Source of the DNA: JAHRAW01 sp965203265
GTDB taxonomy: Bacteria > Pseudomonadota > Gammaproteobacteria > Arenicellales > Poriferihabitantaceae
Direction: 5' to 3'
DNA: 64,000 nt
Assembly: GCA_965203265.1 (NCBI GenBank)
Contig: CBDBBV010000002.1
Location: 1,984,001 to 2,048,000 of the forward strand
In this document: one piece after another, positions 42,567 through 51,373 of the stretch
Numbering within the stretch: position 1 is the first letter of the stretch
Layout: every line of letters starts with the position of its first letter
Program-made: the position numbers and the translations under genes
The notes under the pieces: model-generated
Seen by the model: the letters and a program-made list of their open reading frames with translations, nothing else
Database searches by the model: none
Told to the model about the DNA's origin: nothing

Positions 42567-43064
42567 TCAGAATATGTATCTGTAGAATCTGCGGGGGATA
42601 AACCACGGGCACTTGTTGATGTGATTGTAGTTTTCCCTAATTAACTTCTTGTTCAGGCCGATTACATTTTTCTGAATGGAATCACGACGCTTTTCTGCAG
42701 TCCATATAACACCTTCTTCATTCTTTCCAGAGAAAGATTGTCGTAACTTCGTTTGGTACTCTAATAGAGTCTTTTGAGTTTTTGGATCCTTCAAACCCTG
42801 ATAGTGCTGTTGTATCAAATCGATTCGTATCTCGCCCATTGCTTGTTCTTCAGAACATCGATGCAGTATATTCGAATCCACACCATCTGGAGACATACGA
42901 CCATCCCGCCATGCCCGCTCCCAATCCTCCTCGAGTTTTTCAAAATGCGATATGGTGTCGCGGAATAAATCGTATATTTCTCGGCGTTTCGCAAGCCATA
43001 CAATGAGAAGCCACCCATATGTAGCCAAGCAACTGACTACTATCGGCATGATCAAATTTTTCAT
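42567..43064 (-). CDS. Hypothetical protein with N-terminal membrane anchor, 165 aa
   Basis: A protein of 165 residues. Residues 4-24 are hydrophobic (LIMPIVVSCLATYGWLLIVWL), giving one membrane helix, followed by a charged helical region (DTISHFEKLEEDWERAWRDG, QGLKDPKTQKTLLEYQTKLR). No family was recognised. Its ATG overlaps the TGA of the STAS-like gene (ATGA) and a clear terminator follows, so the two form a complete two-gene operon. Confidence 0.65.
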   Translation of the reverse strand: MKNLIMPIVVSCLATYGWLLIVWLAKRREIYDLFRDTISHFEKLEEDWERAWRDGRMSPDGVDSNILHRCSEEQAMGEIRIDLIQQHYQGLKDPKTQKTLLEYQTKLRQSFSGKNEEGVIWTAEKRRDSIQKNVIGLNKKLIRENYNHINKCPWFIPRRFYRYIF

Positions 43065-43429
43065 GCTCCGGCTTCCGCGGCTTTTTCCATGTACACATTT
43101 GCTTCATAGACTACGGATGGGAGCATGTCGTGTTTGATCGTGAGTTTCTCCTGTAGTTTCCCGATGCTGAAACCCTCATCGTGCACCACCTCGCGCACTA
43201 GACCACCGAAAGCCTCCTTCAGGAACGAAGATCCGTAGTAAATGGAGTCGCTGAGGTCCGCCGTAACATGATCGTGAGTCCGAATAGCCTTTACCAGCAC
43301 TTCCTTGATTTTCTCCCCGCTGTCATCGCCGACGACTCGGCCGTAAAAGACAACGGGAAACGGATCCGAGGGGTCAGGGACCAGCTCGCGGACAACATTA
43401 ATCGTGAAATCCTTCGTGGGTTCAGCCAT
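43061..43429 (-). CDS. STAS-like domain protein (DUF4325-type)
   Basis: A protein of 122 residues behind a strong AGGAGG site. The segment DHVTADLSDSIYYGSSFLKE, then AFGGLVREVVHDEGFS, has the SSFLxEaFG signature of STAS-like DUF4325 domains as recalled. These are often found with ATPase or GHKL modules in signalling or conflict systems. Here the partner is a small membrane-anchored protein encoded downstream with an ATGA overlap. Role unknown. Confidence 0.65.
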   Translation of the reverse strand: MAEPTKDFTINVVRELVPDPSDPFPVVFYGRVVGDDSGEKIKEVLVKAIRTHDHVTADLSDSIYYGSSFLKEAFGGLVREVVHDEGFSIGKLQEKLTIKHDMLPSVVYEANVYMEKAAEAGA

Positions 43430-43520
43430 GATTTTATCCTCCTAAGTAAAAACGTGGTTGTAATCGGAACATCTGGCGAAACAGATGCCTGAGGCAACCT
43501 AGCCGATTTTTCTTGTTTTG

Positions 43521-44492
43521 TCAACTTTTTGTACGATGCCAATACATTCTGGACTCCGGGTGGTTCTCCGCGATGAACTGCACGGGGGAGCGGAATTGCA
43601 GTGAGGCGTGCGGGCGACGGGTGTTGTATTTCTCTAGGTAATCCAACAGGCGCTGGTTGAAAGCAACGCGGTCGGTGAGCAGCAGGTCTTCCTCGTAGTC
43701 CACGAAATCCTCCTGAATGGTGCGGTTGAAGCGTTCCACGATGGCGTTCATTTTAGGCGATCTCGGATAGGTGTATGCGTGCGTCCAGCCCCTTTCTTTC
43801 GCAAACTGGTCGAACGCCCCGGCGAACTCCGAGCCGTTGTCGGTCAGGACGTTCTCAATGGGAAACGGAAACATCGCCTCGACCAATTCGGCGAATCGGG
43901 CGGCGTTTTTGCTCGATGCGCTTTCGGGGCAGATGGCCACAGACAAGCGGGTGGCGTGGTCGATGGCGACTATCAGGTATCGCCGCACGCCATCTATGTG
44001 CCGCACAATGGTGTCGAAGGCAACGCAACGGCCGGGGATGGTGGTGCGCCGAGTGGCGCGGCTAAGTCGTTGTTTTATCTGGCGTGTGAATGCTTTGAGT
44101 CTACCGTAGCGGGTGATGTTCGCCGGGGCGATACGCAGTCGATCCGGCTGGTCGGCGATGATGCGTCCGAGGGTGCGCGCGCTTGGGCATTTCATCCTAT
44201 TTTCCGCACACCACTCAACCAGATGGACGCGCAGGGCTTCTCCGGCGATATTGGGAAACTCGCGGCGCACCTTTCGCATTTGCTCAATCAGAGCGCGCGG
44301 ATAACTGCGCCGCCGCACGCGAAGCGGCTTGGTAGTGCGATTGGCGAGCGCCGCTGCGCCGCCGTGCTGATACGCCTTGCGCCACGCATACAGCGTGCTG
44401 CGACTGACCTGAAAGGCCGTCATAGTTGCGTGAATGTCGTGTTCGCGCCATACTTCGAGGGCGCGGAGTTTGACTTCGGTCGACTGGCTCAT
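43521..44492 (-). CDS. IS481-like transposase, copy 2 (stop codon supplied by flanking DNA)
   Basis: A protein of 323 residues, intact helix-turn-helix and DDE residues as in copy 1. It differs from copies 1 and 3 at about a dozen positions (for example QHGGAAALANR, RRRSYPRALIEQMRKVRREF, FIAENH), so it is the older or separately acquired copy. The IS contributes up to WHRT, and KS plus the stop come from the flank. Confidence 0.9.
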   Translation of the reverse strand: MSQSTEVKLRALEVWREHDIHATMTAFQVSRSTLYAWRKAYQHGGAAALANRTTKPLRVRRRSYPRALIEQMRKVRREFPNIAGEALRVHLVEWCAENRMKCPSARTLGRIIADQPDRLRIAPANITRYGRLKAFTRQIKQRLSRATRRTTIPGRCVAFDTIVRHIDGVRRYLIVAIDHATRLSVAICPESASSKNAARFAELVEAMFPFPIENVLTDNGSEFAGAFDQFAKERGWTHAYTYPRSPKMNAIVERFNRTIQEDFVDYEEDLLLTDRVAFNQRLLDYLEKYNTRRPHASLQFRSPVQFIAENHPESRMYWHRTKS

Positions 44493-44622
44493 GTGTGCCT
44501 CCTTCATTCCCAAAGAAGCAACATGATACATCCCGCGCACGCGGAAGCCGACACGCTGAATCAGCATGTCGGCTTCCCTTTTTCCGACAGCCAAAAGTCC
44601 AGAATGTTTCTGGCATTACGCA
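43530..44622 (-). mobile_element. 1093-bp IS (IS481-like), copy 2
   Basis: Same ends as copy 1, flanked by the 5-bp duplication CTTTT (43525-43529 and 44623-44627). Same orientation as copy 1, 14.7 kb apart. Directly beyond the right duplication lies a 17-bp piece resembling an IS end (44628-44644). Confidence 0.88.
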
Positions 44623-44705
44623 CTTTTTGTACGATGCCAGTACACAAATGCCCACGGGCAAGCGGTTTGCAGTACCATACCCCCAAACTCCCAACCCGCA
44701 ACCAA

Positions 44706-46058
44706 ATGACCCGAATTCACTCCCTGATTCTGGCGGCCTCCCTAGCCGCCCTTACCGCCACCGCCCAAGCCGCGCTCCCCTTGTCGGTGGACGACGAAGC
44801 CCTGCCCAGTCTGGCGCCCATGTTGCAGCGGGTGCAGCCGGCGGTGGTCAATCTTTCCACCACTACCCGACTGCAGGCGCGGGAAAATCCGCTCATGTTG
44901 GATCCATTCTTCCGCCATTTCTTCAACCTCCCCGAATTGCGGCGGCGGCGGGCGAGTAGTCTTGGTTCCGGAGTGATTGTCGATGCCGAGGCGGGGTACA
45001 TCATCACCAATCACCACCTGATCGACGACGCCGACGAGATCACCGTAACCACGCAGGACGGGCGCGTCTTCGAGGCGGAATTGGTCGGTTCGGATGCCGA
45101 CAGCGACATCGCCGTGGTGCAGGTGGACAGCGAGCGGTTGGCGGAAATTCCGCTGGGGGATTCGGAGGCGTTGCGCGTGGGGGATTTTGTGGTGGCCATC
45201 GGCAATCCCTTCGGCCTCAGTCAGACGGTTACTTCGGGCATCGTCAGCGCCCTCGGCCGCAGCGGGCTCGGCCTCGAGGGGTACGAGGATTTCATTCAGA
45301 CCGACGCCTCCATCAACCCCGGCAATTCCGGCGGCGCGTTGGTGGATTTGCGCGGGCGGCTGATCGGCATCAACACGGCGATTTTCTCTCGCAGCGGCGG
45401 TAGCGTCGGCATCGGTTTCGCCATTCCGATCAACATGGCGAAGGAGTTGATGGCGCAGTTGGTGGAGCACGGCGATATTCGCCGCGGCCTGTTGGGGGTG
45501 GCCATGCAGGACTTGACTCCATCTCTGGCGGACGCCTTCGGCCTCGACGGCAAGAAGGGCGCGGTGGTCTCCCATGTAATCCCCGACTCGGCGGCGCAGG
45601 CGGGCGGCATTCAGGAGGGCGATGTCATCGTCCGCCTCAACGACACGCCCATCGAAGACAGCGCCGACCTGCGCAATGCGGTCGGCCTGCTGCGCGCCGG
45701 TGCCCGCGCCACCGTGCAGTTCTACCGAGACGGCCAGCTCGACACCATCACCACACGCATCAAGGAGAGCGGCCATTTCACCGTGAGCGAACGCGGGCTG
45801 CTCAGCCGTCTTGCCGGCGCCCGTTTCCGCGTGGCCGTACCCAACGCGCGACACGACGGCGGAGTCGAGGTGGCGGAGGTGGAGGCCGGTAGTGCGGCGG
45901 CACGCACCGGCTTGGCGGCGGGGGACATCCTGCTCACGGTCAACCGGCAGCGCGTCCGGCAGCCGGAGGAAATCGAGCGGGCGGTGCGGGCGAGCGATTC
46001 GGCGCTGGTGATCAAACTGCTGCGCGGCGGCAGTACGCGGCTTTTGGTGGTGCGCTGA
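44706..46058 (+). CDS. DegP/DegQ-family periplasmic serine protease
   Basis: A protein of 450 residues, starting MTRIHSLILAASLAALTATA with signal cleavage after AQA. The trypsin-like domain has the catalytic His in YIITNHHLIDDADE, the Asp in DSDIAVVQVDSE and the Ser in INPGNSGGALVDLRG. Two PDZ domains follow (RRGLLGVAMQDLTPSLADAF and PNARHDGGVEVAEVEAGSAA). Length matches DegQ (about 455). The frame is open further upstream through the antisense of IS copy 2, but the signal peptide fixes this start. The promoter must lie within the 83 bp after the IS or inside it. Confidence 0.95.
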   Translation: MTRIHSLILAASLAALTATAQAALPLSVDDEALPSLAPMLQRVQPAVVNLSTTTRLQARENPLMLDPFFRHFFNLPELRRRRASSLGSGVIVDAEAGYIITNHHLIDDADEITVTTQDGRVFEAELVGSDADSDIAVVQVDSERLAEIPLGDSEALRVGDFVVAIGNPFGLSQTVTSGIVSALGRSGLGLEGYEDFIQTDASINPGNSGGALVDLRGRLIGINTAIFSRSGGSVGIGFAIPINMAKELMAQLVEHGDIRRGLLGVAMQDLTPSLADAFGLDGKKGAVVSHVIPDSAAQAGGIQEGDVIVRLNDTPIEDSADLRNAVGLLRAGARATVQFYRDGQLDTITTRIKESGHFTVSERGLLSRLAGARFRVAVPNARHDGGVEVAEVEAGSAAARTGLAAGDILLTVNRQRVRQPEEIERAVRASDSALVIKLLRGGSTRLLVVR

Positions 46059-46153
46059 GGGGTGGTGCCGCCCGGTAACGCGCCGTCCCGGCCACTGAAA
46101 CTTGCCGTTTAATCGGGTAGGCTTACGGCCTTGACCGACACCCGCCGATTTGC

Positions 46154-46840
46154 ATGGCCGAATATCTCATCGCCCCCTCGATTCTGTCCGCCGATTTCGC
46201 CAGATTGGGGGAGGAGGTGGAGCAAGTGCTCGCCGCCGGTGCCGATCTCGTCCATTTCGATGTGATGGACAATCATTATGTGCCCAATCTGACCATCGGC
46301 CCGCTGGTGTGCGAGGCATTGCGCAAACACGGCATAACCGCGCCCATCGATGTGCACCTGATGGTCAAGCCGGTGGATCGCATCATCCCCGATTTCGCCG
46401 CCGCCGGCGCCAGCTACATCACCTTTCACCCGGAAGCGTCCGAGCATATCGATCGATCCTTGCGGCTCATTCGCCAGAGCGGATGCAAGGCCGGTTTGGT
46501 GTTCAATCCGGCGACCACGCTGGATGCCCTGCGCCATGTCATCGACGAGATCGATATGGTGTTGTTGATGGCGGTCAACCCCGGCTTCGGCGGCCAGCGT
46601 TTCATCGAATCGACTCTCGGCAAGCTGGCCGAGGCGCGCCGAATCATCGACGCCAGCGGGCGGGATATTCGCTTGGAGGTGGACGGCGGCGTTACCGTGG
46701 ACAACATCGCCGCCGTCGCCCGCGCCGGTGCCGATACCTTTGTCGCCGGCAGCGCCATCTTCGCCGCCGCCGCCTCGGGAGACGCCAACCCCTACGCCGG
46801 CGTGATCGCCGCCCTGCGCACCCAGCTGGCGGCGGCGTGA
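46154..46840 (+). CDS. rpe: Ribulose-phosphate 3-epimerase
   Basis: A protein of 228 residues. It interconverts ribulose 5-phosphate and xylulose 5-phosphate. Its TIM-barrel motifs are IAPSILSADFARLGEEVEQV, LVHFDVMDNHYVPNLTIGP, DVHLMVKPVDRIIPDF, LLMAVNPGFGGQRFIE and LEVDGGVTVDNIAAV, with metal ligands His and Asp in HFDVMD and VHLMV. It sits just before trpE (5 bp gap), a common arrangement with gph and trp genes in gammaproteobacteria. Confidence 0.96.
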   Translation: MAEYLIAPSILSADFARLGEEVEQVLAAGADLVHFDVMDNHYVPNLTIGPLVCEALRKHGITAPIDVHLMVKPVDRIIPDFAAAGASYITFHPEASEHIDRSLRLIRQSGCKAGLVFNPATTLDALRHVIDEIDMVLLMAVNPGFGGQRFIESTLGKLAEARRIIDASGRDIRLEVDGGVTVDNIAAVARAGADTFVAGSAIFAAAASGDANPYAGVIAALRTQLAAA

Positions 46841-46845
46841 TCATA

Positions 46846-48390
46846 ATGCTCACCCAAGCGCAATTCGACCACTACGCCGAACGCGGCTACAACCGGATTC
46901 CGCTGGCGCGCGAAGTGCTGGCCGATCTGGAGACGCCGCTCAGCACCTACCTGAAACTCGCCGCCAATCCCTATAGCTACCTGCTGGAATCGGTGCAGGG
47001 CGGGGAAAAGTGGGGGCGGTATTCCATCATCGGGCTGCCCTGCCGCCGCCGTCTGGAGGTGCGGGGAAGCCGACTGCGGGTGATCGACAACGGCGCCGAC
47101 GGCGGGGTGGTGAGCGAGCGGATATGCGACAACCCGCTGGATGAAATTCGCAGATTCCAGCAGCAGCATCGGGTTCCGGAGATAACCGGCATGCCGCGCT
47201 TCAGCGGTGGACTGGTGGGCTTCTTCGGCTACGACACGGTGCGCTGCATCGAGCCCCATCTGGGTGCCAACGCCATCACCGATCCCATCGGCGCGCCGGA
47301 CATCGTGCTCATGGTGTCCGACGAGGTGGTGGTGTTCGACAATCTGTCCGGGCGACTGCTGGTCATCGTCCACGCCGACCCGGCGCAGCCCGATGCCTGG
47401 TGCCGCGGGGCGCGGCGGCTGCAGGAGCTGCTCGATCGCCTCGACCACGGCCTGCCGCCACGCCGCCCGCAGCACCACACCGACGGCGATGGCGATGGCG
47501 ATGGCGACACCGACGAATCCGAATTCCGCTCGTCCTTCCCGCGCGCGCAGTTTCAGGCGGCGGTGGAAACATGCCGCGAATACATCCACGAGGGCGATGT
47601 GTTTCAAGTGGTGATTTCCCAGCGCATGTCGCGCCCCTTCGAGGCCGCCCCGCTGGACTTGTATCGCGCCCTGCGCACCCTCGACCCGTCTCCCTACATG
47701 TACTACCTCGACCTGGACGACTTCCACATCGCCGGAGCCTCTCCGGAAATTCTGGTTCGGCTGGAGGGCGGGGAGGTTACCGTGCGGCCCATCGCCGGCA
47801 CCCGGCGGCGCGGCGAAAACGACGAGCAGGATGCGGCGCTGGCGGCGGAATTGCTGTCCGATCCCAAGGAACTCGCCGAACACCTGATGCTGATCGACCT
47901 CGGGCGCAATGATGTCGGGCGGGTGGCCGAGATCGGCACGGTGGCGGTTACCGACAAGATGATCATCGAAAAGTATTCCCATGTCATGCACATCGTCTCC
48001 AATGTTAGCGGGCGGCTGGCCGCGCAGCTCGACGCCTTCGATGTACTCAAGGCGACCTTCCCGGCGGGCACGTTGTCCGGCGCGCCCAAGGTGCGGGCGC
48101 TGGAAATCATCGAGGATCTCGAGCCGGACAAGCGCGGCATCTACTCAGGTGCCGTCGGCTACATCGGCTGGAACGGCAACATGGACACCGCCATCGCCAT
48201 CCGCACCGCTCTCATCAAGGATCGAACCGTGCACATTCAGGTGGGCGCCGGCATCGTCGCCGACTCCGTGCCCGAACGGGAATGGGAGGAGACCATGAAC
48301 AAGGGCCGGGCGGCCTTGCGCGCGGTGGCCCTGGCGCGCGCCGGGCTGCACCGCCCGCTGGATGACGAGCCGATGGCGACGGGGGAATGA
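46846..48390 (+). CDS. trpE: Anthranilate synthase component I
   Basis: A protein of 514 residues. It makes anthranilate from chorismate with TrpG-supplied ammonia. The N-terminal part has LESVQGGEKWGRYSIIG, which contains the tryptophan-feedback LLES motif. The chorismate-binding part has IAGASPEILVRLEGGEVTVR, PIAGTRRRGENDEQD, LIDLGRNDVGRVAEIG and ATFPAGTLSGAPKVRALEII. A short acidic insertion with a DGDGDGDGD run, encoded by a GGCGAT microsatellite at about 47484-47507, separates the halves. Its stop overlaps the trpG start (ATGA). Confidence 0.96.
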   Translation: MLTQAQFDHYAERGYNRIPLAREVLADLETPLSTYLKLAANPYSYLLESVQGGEKWGRYSIIGLPCRRRLEVRGSRLRVIDNGADGGVVSERICDNPLDEIRRFQQQHRVPEITGMPRFSGGLVGFFGYDTVRCIEPHLGANAITDPIGAPDIVLMVSDEVVVFDNLSGRLLVIVHADPAQPDAWCRGARRLQELLDRLDHGLPPRRPQHHTDGDGDGDGDTDESEFRSSFPRAQFQAAVETCREYIHEGDVFQVVISQRMSRPFEAAPLDLYRALRTLDPSPYMYYLDLDDFHIAGASPEILVRLEGGEVTVRPIAGTRRRGENDEQDAALAAELLSDPKELAEHLMLIDLGRNDVGRVAEIGTVAVTDKMIIEKYSHVMHIVSNVSGRLAAQLDAFDVLKATFPAGTLSGAPKVRALEIIEDLEPDKRGIYSGAVGYIGWNGNMDTAIAIRTALIKDRTVHIQVGAGIVADSVPEREWEETMNKGRAALRAVALARAGLHRPLDDEPMATGE

Positions 48391-48968
48391 ACTTGCTGGC
48401 GATCATCGACAACTACGATTCCTTCACCTACAACTTGGTGCAGTATTTCGGCGAGCTCGAGCAGGCGGTCACGGTGATTCGCAACGACCACAAGAGCGTC
48501 GCCGAGATTGCCGCGACGGCGCCGGAATTTCTGGTGATCTCGCCGGGGCCGTGCACCCCCAACGAGGCCGGCATGTCGGTGCAGGCGGTACAGCATTTTG
48601 CCGGTCGAATTCCGGTGATGGGCGTGTGTCTCGGCCACCAGTGCATCGGTCAGGCGTTCGGCGGGCGGGTGGTGCACGCGCGCCAACTCATGCACGGCAA
48701 AACCTCCCTGATCCACCACAACGGCGCGGGAATTTTCCACGACCTGCCGTCTCCCTTTCAGGGGACGCGCTATCACTCGCTGGCGTTGGAGTCGTCTTCC
48801 CTGCCGGAGTGTTTCGAGGTTACCGCGTGGAGCGATGACGAGGAAATCATGGCGATTCGCCATCGCGAGGTGGCGATGGAGGGCGTGCAGTTCCACCCGG
48901 AATCGATCCTGACCCAGCACGGCCACGCCATGCTGAAGAATTTTCTCGCGCTTGGGGGGCGGCAGTGA
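48387..48968 (+). CDS. trpG: Anthranilate synthase component II (glutamine amidotransferase)
   Basis: A protein of 193 residues. The class I amidotransferase triad is visible: Cys in VMGVCLGHQCIGQAFGG, His and Glu in VQFHPESILT. The oxyanion motif is VISPGPCTPNEAG. It overlaps trpE by ATGA and trpC by GTGA. Such enzymes can also serve aminodeoxychorismate synthase; the trpE-trpC context favours tryptophan. Confidence 0.95.
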   Translation: MNLLAIIDNYDSFTYNLVQYFGELEQAVTVIRNDHKSVAEIAATAPEFLVISPGPCTPNEAGMSVQAVQHFAGRIPVMGVCLGHQCIGQAFGGRVVHARQLMHGKTSLIHHNGAGIFHDLPSPFQGTRYHSLALESSSLPECFEVTAWSDDEEIMAIRHREVAMEGVQFHPESILTQHGHAMLKNFLALGGRQ

Positions 48969-49759
48969 GCGCCGACCTACTCACCCAACTGCTGGCGGGC
49001 AAGGCGCGGGAAATCGAACGGTGCGCCGCCGCCCGACCGCTGCCCGAACTGCGCGCCGCCGTCGAGAGTTTGGCGCCGCCTCGGAGATTCCTCGACGCCA
49101 TCGAGAGAGACCTCGCGCGCGGCAACCCGGCGATCATCGCCGAGCTGAAGAAGGCGTCGCCGAGTCGGGGAATCATCCGCGCCGATTTCGACCCCGCCGA
49201 ACTCGCCCGCGACCTCGCGGCGCACGGCGCGACCTGTCTGTCGGTGCTCACCGACAAGCCGGGTTTCCACGGGCGCAAGCGCTATATCGGCGCGGCGCGC
49301 GACGCCTGCCCGCTGCCGGTCATCCGCAAGGATTTCATCATCGATCCGTATCAGGTTTTCGAGGCGCGCTGCATCGGCGCCGACGCCGTGCTGTTGATCG
49401 TCGCCGCCCTCGGCGATCCGGCGCTGCGCGAGCTGGCGGAGTTGGCTCATCTGCTCGGCATGGATGTGCTGGTGGAGGTGCACGATCTCGCGGAACTCGA
49501 ACGCGCGCTGCGGCTGCCGTGCCGCCTGATCGGCGTCAACAACCGCAATCTGCGCACCTTTGAAACCAGATTGGAGACTACTTTGGGGCTGCTCGATTGC
49601 ATTCCCGAAGATCGCATCGTGGTATGCGAAAGCGGTTTGCGCAGTGGCGACGACATCGCGCGCATGAGGCGGCACGAGGTGCATACGTTTCTAGTGGGGG
49701 AGACGCTTATGCGCGCCGAGCATCCGGGCGAGAAGTTGGCGGAATTGTTCGCCGGATGA
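48965..49759 (+). CDS. trpC: Indole-3-glycerol phosphate synthase
   Basis: A protein of 264 residues with a GTG start overlapping the trpG stop (GTGA). It has the TIM-barrel motifs AIIAELKKASPSRGIIRADF (catalytic Glu-Leu-Lys), LSVLTDKPGFHGRKRYIGAA, VIRKDFIIDPYQVFEARCIG, LIGVNNRNLRTFET and VCESGLRSGDDIARM. The monofunctional length excludes a fused TrpF. trpD, usually between trpG and trpC, is absent. Confidence 0.96.
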   Translation: MSADLLTQLLAGKAREIERCAAARPLPELRAAVESLAPPRRFLDAIERDLARGNPAIIAELKKASPSRGIIRADFDPAELARDLAAHGATCLSVLTDKPGFHGRKRYIGAARDACPLPVIRKDFIIDPYQVFEARCIGADAVLLIVAALGDPALRELAELAHLLGMDVLVEVHDLAELERALRLPCRLIGVNNRNLRTFETRLETTLGLLDCIPEDRIVVCESGLRSGDDIARMRRHEVHTFLVGETLMRAEHPGEKLAELFAG

Positions 49760-49771
49760 GGGGATGAAGAA

Positions 49772-50215
49772 ATGAAAGTGAGACTGAAACATTTCGGCGC
49801 GATGAGTTTCGAGGCGGTCGCCGACAGCGGCCATCGGGTGGTTGTCGCGGGCGCTGCGGAAATCGGCGGCGACAATTCGGGCCCCCGGCCCATGGAGATG
49901 GTGCTGATCGGCCTCGGCGGCTGCAGCGGCATCGATGTGATGCTGATCCTGCAAAAAAGCCGCCAGCGGGTGGTTTCCTGCGAGATCGAAATCGAAGCCG
50001 AGCGCGCCGACTCCATCCCGCAGGTGTTCACCCGAATTCACCTCCATTACCTCATCGGCGGGGAAAATCTCGACTCGCGCAAGGTGGCGCGCGCCATTGC
50101 GTTGTCCATGGAAAAGTACTGCTCGGTGACGCGCATGTTGGAGAAATCCGTCTCCATCACCCACGGATTCGAGATCGTCGCCTCGGGCGCCCCCGCCGCC
50201 GAGCGCGAGGCATAG
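49772..50215 (+). CDS. OsmC/YhfA-family protein
   Basis: A protein of 147 residues. It has the OsmC fold pattern: GGDNSGPRPMEMVLIGLGGC, SGIDVMLILQKSRQRVVSCE with the reactive-cysteine position in GGCSGIDV, and YCSVTRMLEKSVSITHGFEI carrying the second cysteine. Members are thiol peroxidases acting on organic hydroperoxides, though the YhfA branch is uncharacterised. It follows trpC by 12 bp. Confidence 0.9.
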   Translation: MKVRLKHFGAMSFEAVADSGHRVVVAGAAEIGGDNSGPRPMEMVLIGLGGCSGIDVMLILQKSRQRVVSCEIEIEAERADSIPQVFTRIHLHYLIGGENLDSRKVARAIALSMEKYCSVTRMLEKSVSITHGFEIVASGAPAAEREA

Positions 50216-50248
50216 CCGGGCGCCGCCAAACCTGTTATAAAGAGCGCC

Positions 50249-51313
50249 ATGCAACGAATCGCCAACTGGTTCAAACGGCAAATCGCCAACCCCCAGATTG
50301 TCTTTCTCGCCATCGTTCTGATCGGCTCGTTTGTGGTCATCGTATATGCCGGCAACATGCTGGCACCGGTGCTGGCGGGCATCGTGATCGCCTATCTCCT
50401 CGAAGGGCTGACGCGCAAACTGACGCAGGCGAAGGTGCCGCGGCCGGTGGCGGTGTGGTTGGTCTTTCTCGCCTTCATGCTGTTTGTCGTGTTGCTGGTG
50501 TTCGGCCTCCTACCGACTCTGTATCACCAACTCACCGAGATGGTGCAGCAGATTCCCTCCATGCTCACCCGCGGTCAGGCGGCGTTGAACGCCCTGCCGG
50601 AAAAATATCCGGAATTGTTCTCGGTGGAGCAGGTGCAGGAAATCATCGGCAGTCTGCGCTCCCAGCTGACCGCGCTCGGCCAAACCGTGGTCGCCTCCTC
50701 GCTGTCCAGCGCCGCCAGCATCATCACCGTATTGATCTACCTGATCCTGCTGCCGATCCTGATCTTCTTCTTCCTCATGGACAAGGAGCGGATTGTCGAC
50801 TGGTTCATCGAATTCATGCCGCAGGACAACCAACTGGCGGCGCAGGTGTGGGGCGATGTGGATTTGCAGATCGGCAATTACATCCGTGGGAAATTCTGGG
50901 AAATTCTGATCGTGTGGTTTGTCTCCTACCTGTGCTTCGCGTACTTCGGCCTGCAATTCGCCATGCTGCTGGCGGCGCTGGTGGGCATTTCGGTGCTGAT
51001 CCCATATGTGGGCGCGGCGGTGGTAACCATTCCGGTGGTGATGATCGCTTGGTTCCAGTGGGGCTGGAGCAGCGATTTCGTCTATGTGACGGCGGCCTAT
51101 CTGATCATTCAGGCGCTCGACGGCAATTTGCTGGCGCCGCTGTTGTTTTCCGAGGTGGTCAACATTCATCCGGTGGCGATCATCGTCGCGGTGTTGTTCT
51201 TCGGCGGGCTGTGGGGGTTGTGGGGCATATTCTTCGCCATTCCTCTGGCCACGCTGGTGCAGGCGGTCATCGTCGCTTGGCCGAAATCCCCCGAACCGGA
51301 TGAGGCCGCCTGA
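50249..51313 (+). CDS. AI-2E family transporter (PerM/YdgG-type membrane protein)
   Basis: A protein of 354 residues with about eight membrane segments: two near the N terminus (FLAIVLIGSFVVIVYAGNML, AGIVIAYLLEGL), then AVWLVFLAFMLFVVLLVFGL, a periplasmic region, and further helices. FLMDKERIVDWFIEFMPQDN, then GNYIRGKFWEILIVWFVSYL, and the closing DGNLLAPLLFSEVVNIHPVA are hallmarks of PF01594. The transported substrate in this branch is unknown. Confidence 0.92.
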   Translation: MQRIANWFKRQIANPQIVFLAIVLIGSFVVIVYAGNMLAPVLAGIVIAYLLEGLTRKLTQAKVPRPVAVWLVFLAFMLFVVLLVFGLLPTLYHQLTEMVQQIPSMLTRGQAALNALPEKYPELFSVEQVQEIIGSLRSQLTALGQTVVASSLSSAASIITVLIYLILLPILIFFFLMDKERIVDWFIEFMPQDNQLAAQVWGDVDLQIGNYIRGKFWEILIVWFVSYLCFAYFGLQFAMLLAALVGISVLIPYVGAAVVTIPVVMIAWFQWGWSSDFVYVTAAYLIIQALDGNLLAPLLFSEVVNIHPVAIIVAVLFFGGLWGLWGIFFAIPLATLVQAVIVAWPKSPEPDEAA

Positions 51314-51373
51314 CGGTTGCGCGGCGTCCCCGCGCGTGCATATACTCCCAGCGAACTTGGCTGAACGCGATCG

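Noticed and set aside
28950..43429. DGR reverse transcriptase or template repeat within the window
   Set aside because: I looked for a reverse transcriptase frame and for an adenine-rich copy of the variable block around CTCCGCTCCGCC; only the three gene copies were found.
27719..44622. Composite transposon formed by IS copies 1 and 2 around the variable-protein region
   Set aside because: Each copy has its own 5-bp duplication (GAGTA and CTTTT) and the outer flanks do not match, so they are independent insertions.
43779..44705. Very long N-terminal extension of the DegP/Q protein
   Set aside because: The open frame runs antisense through IS copy 2; a normal signal peptide starts at 44706 and the length then matches the family.
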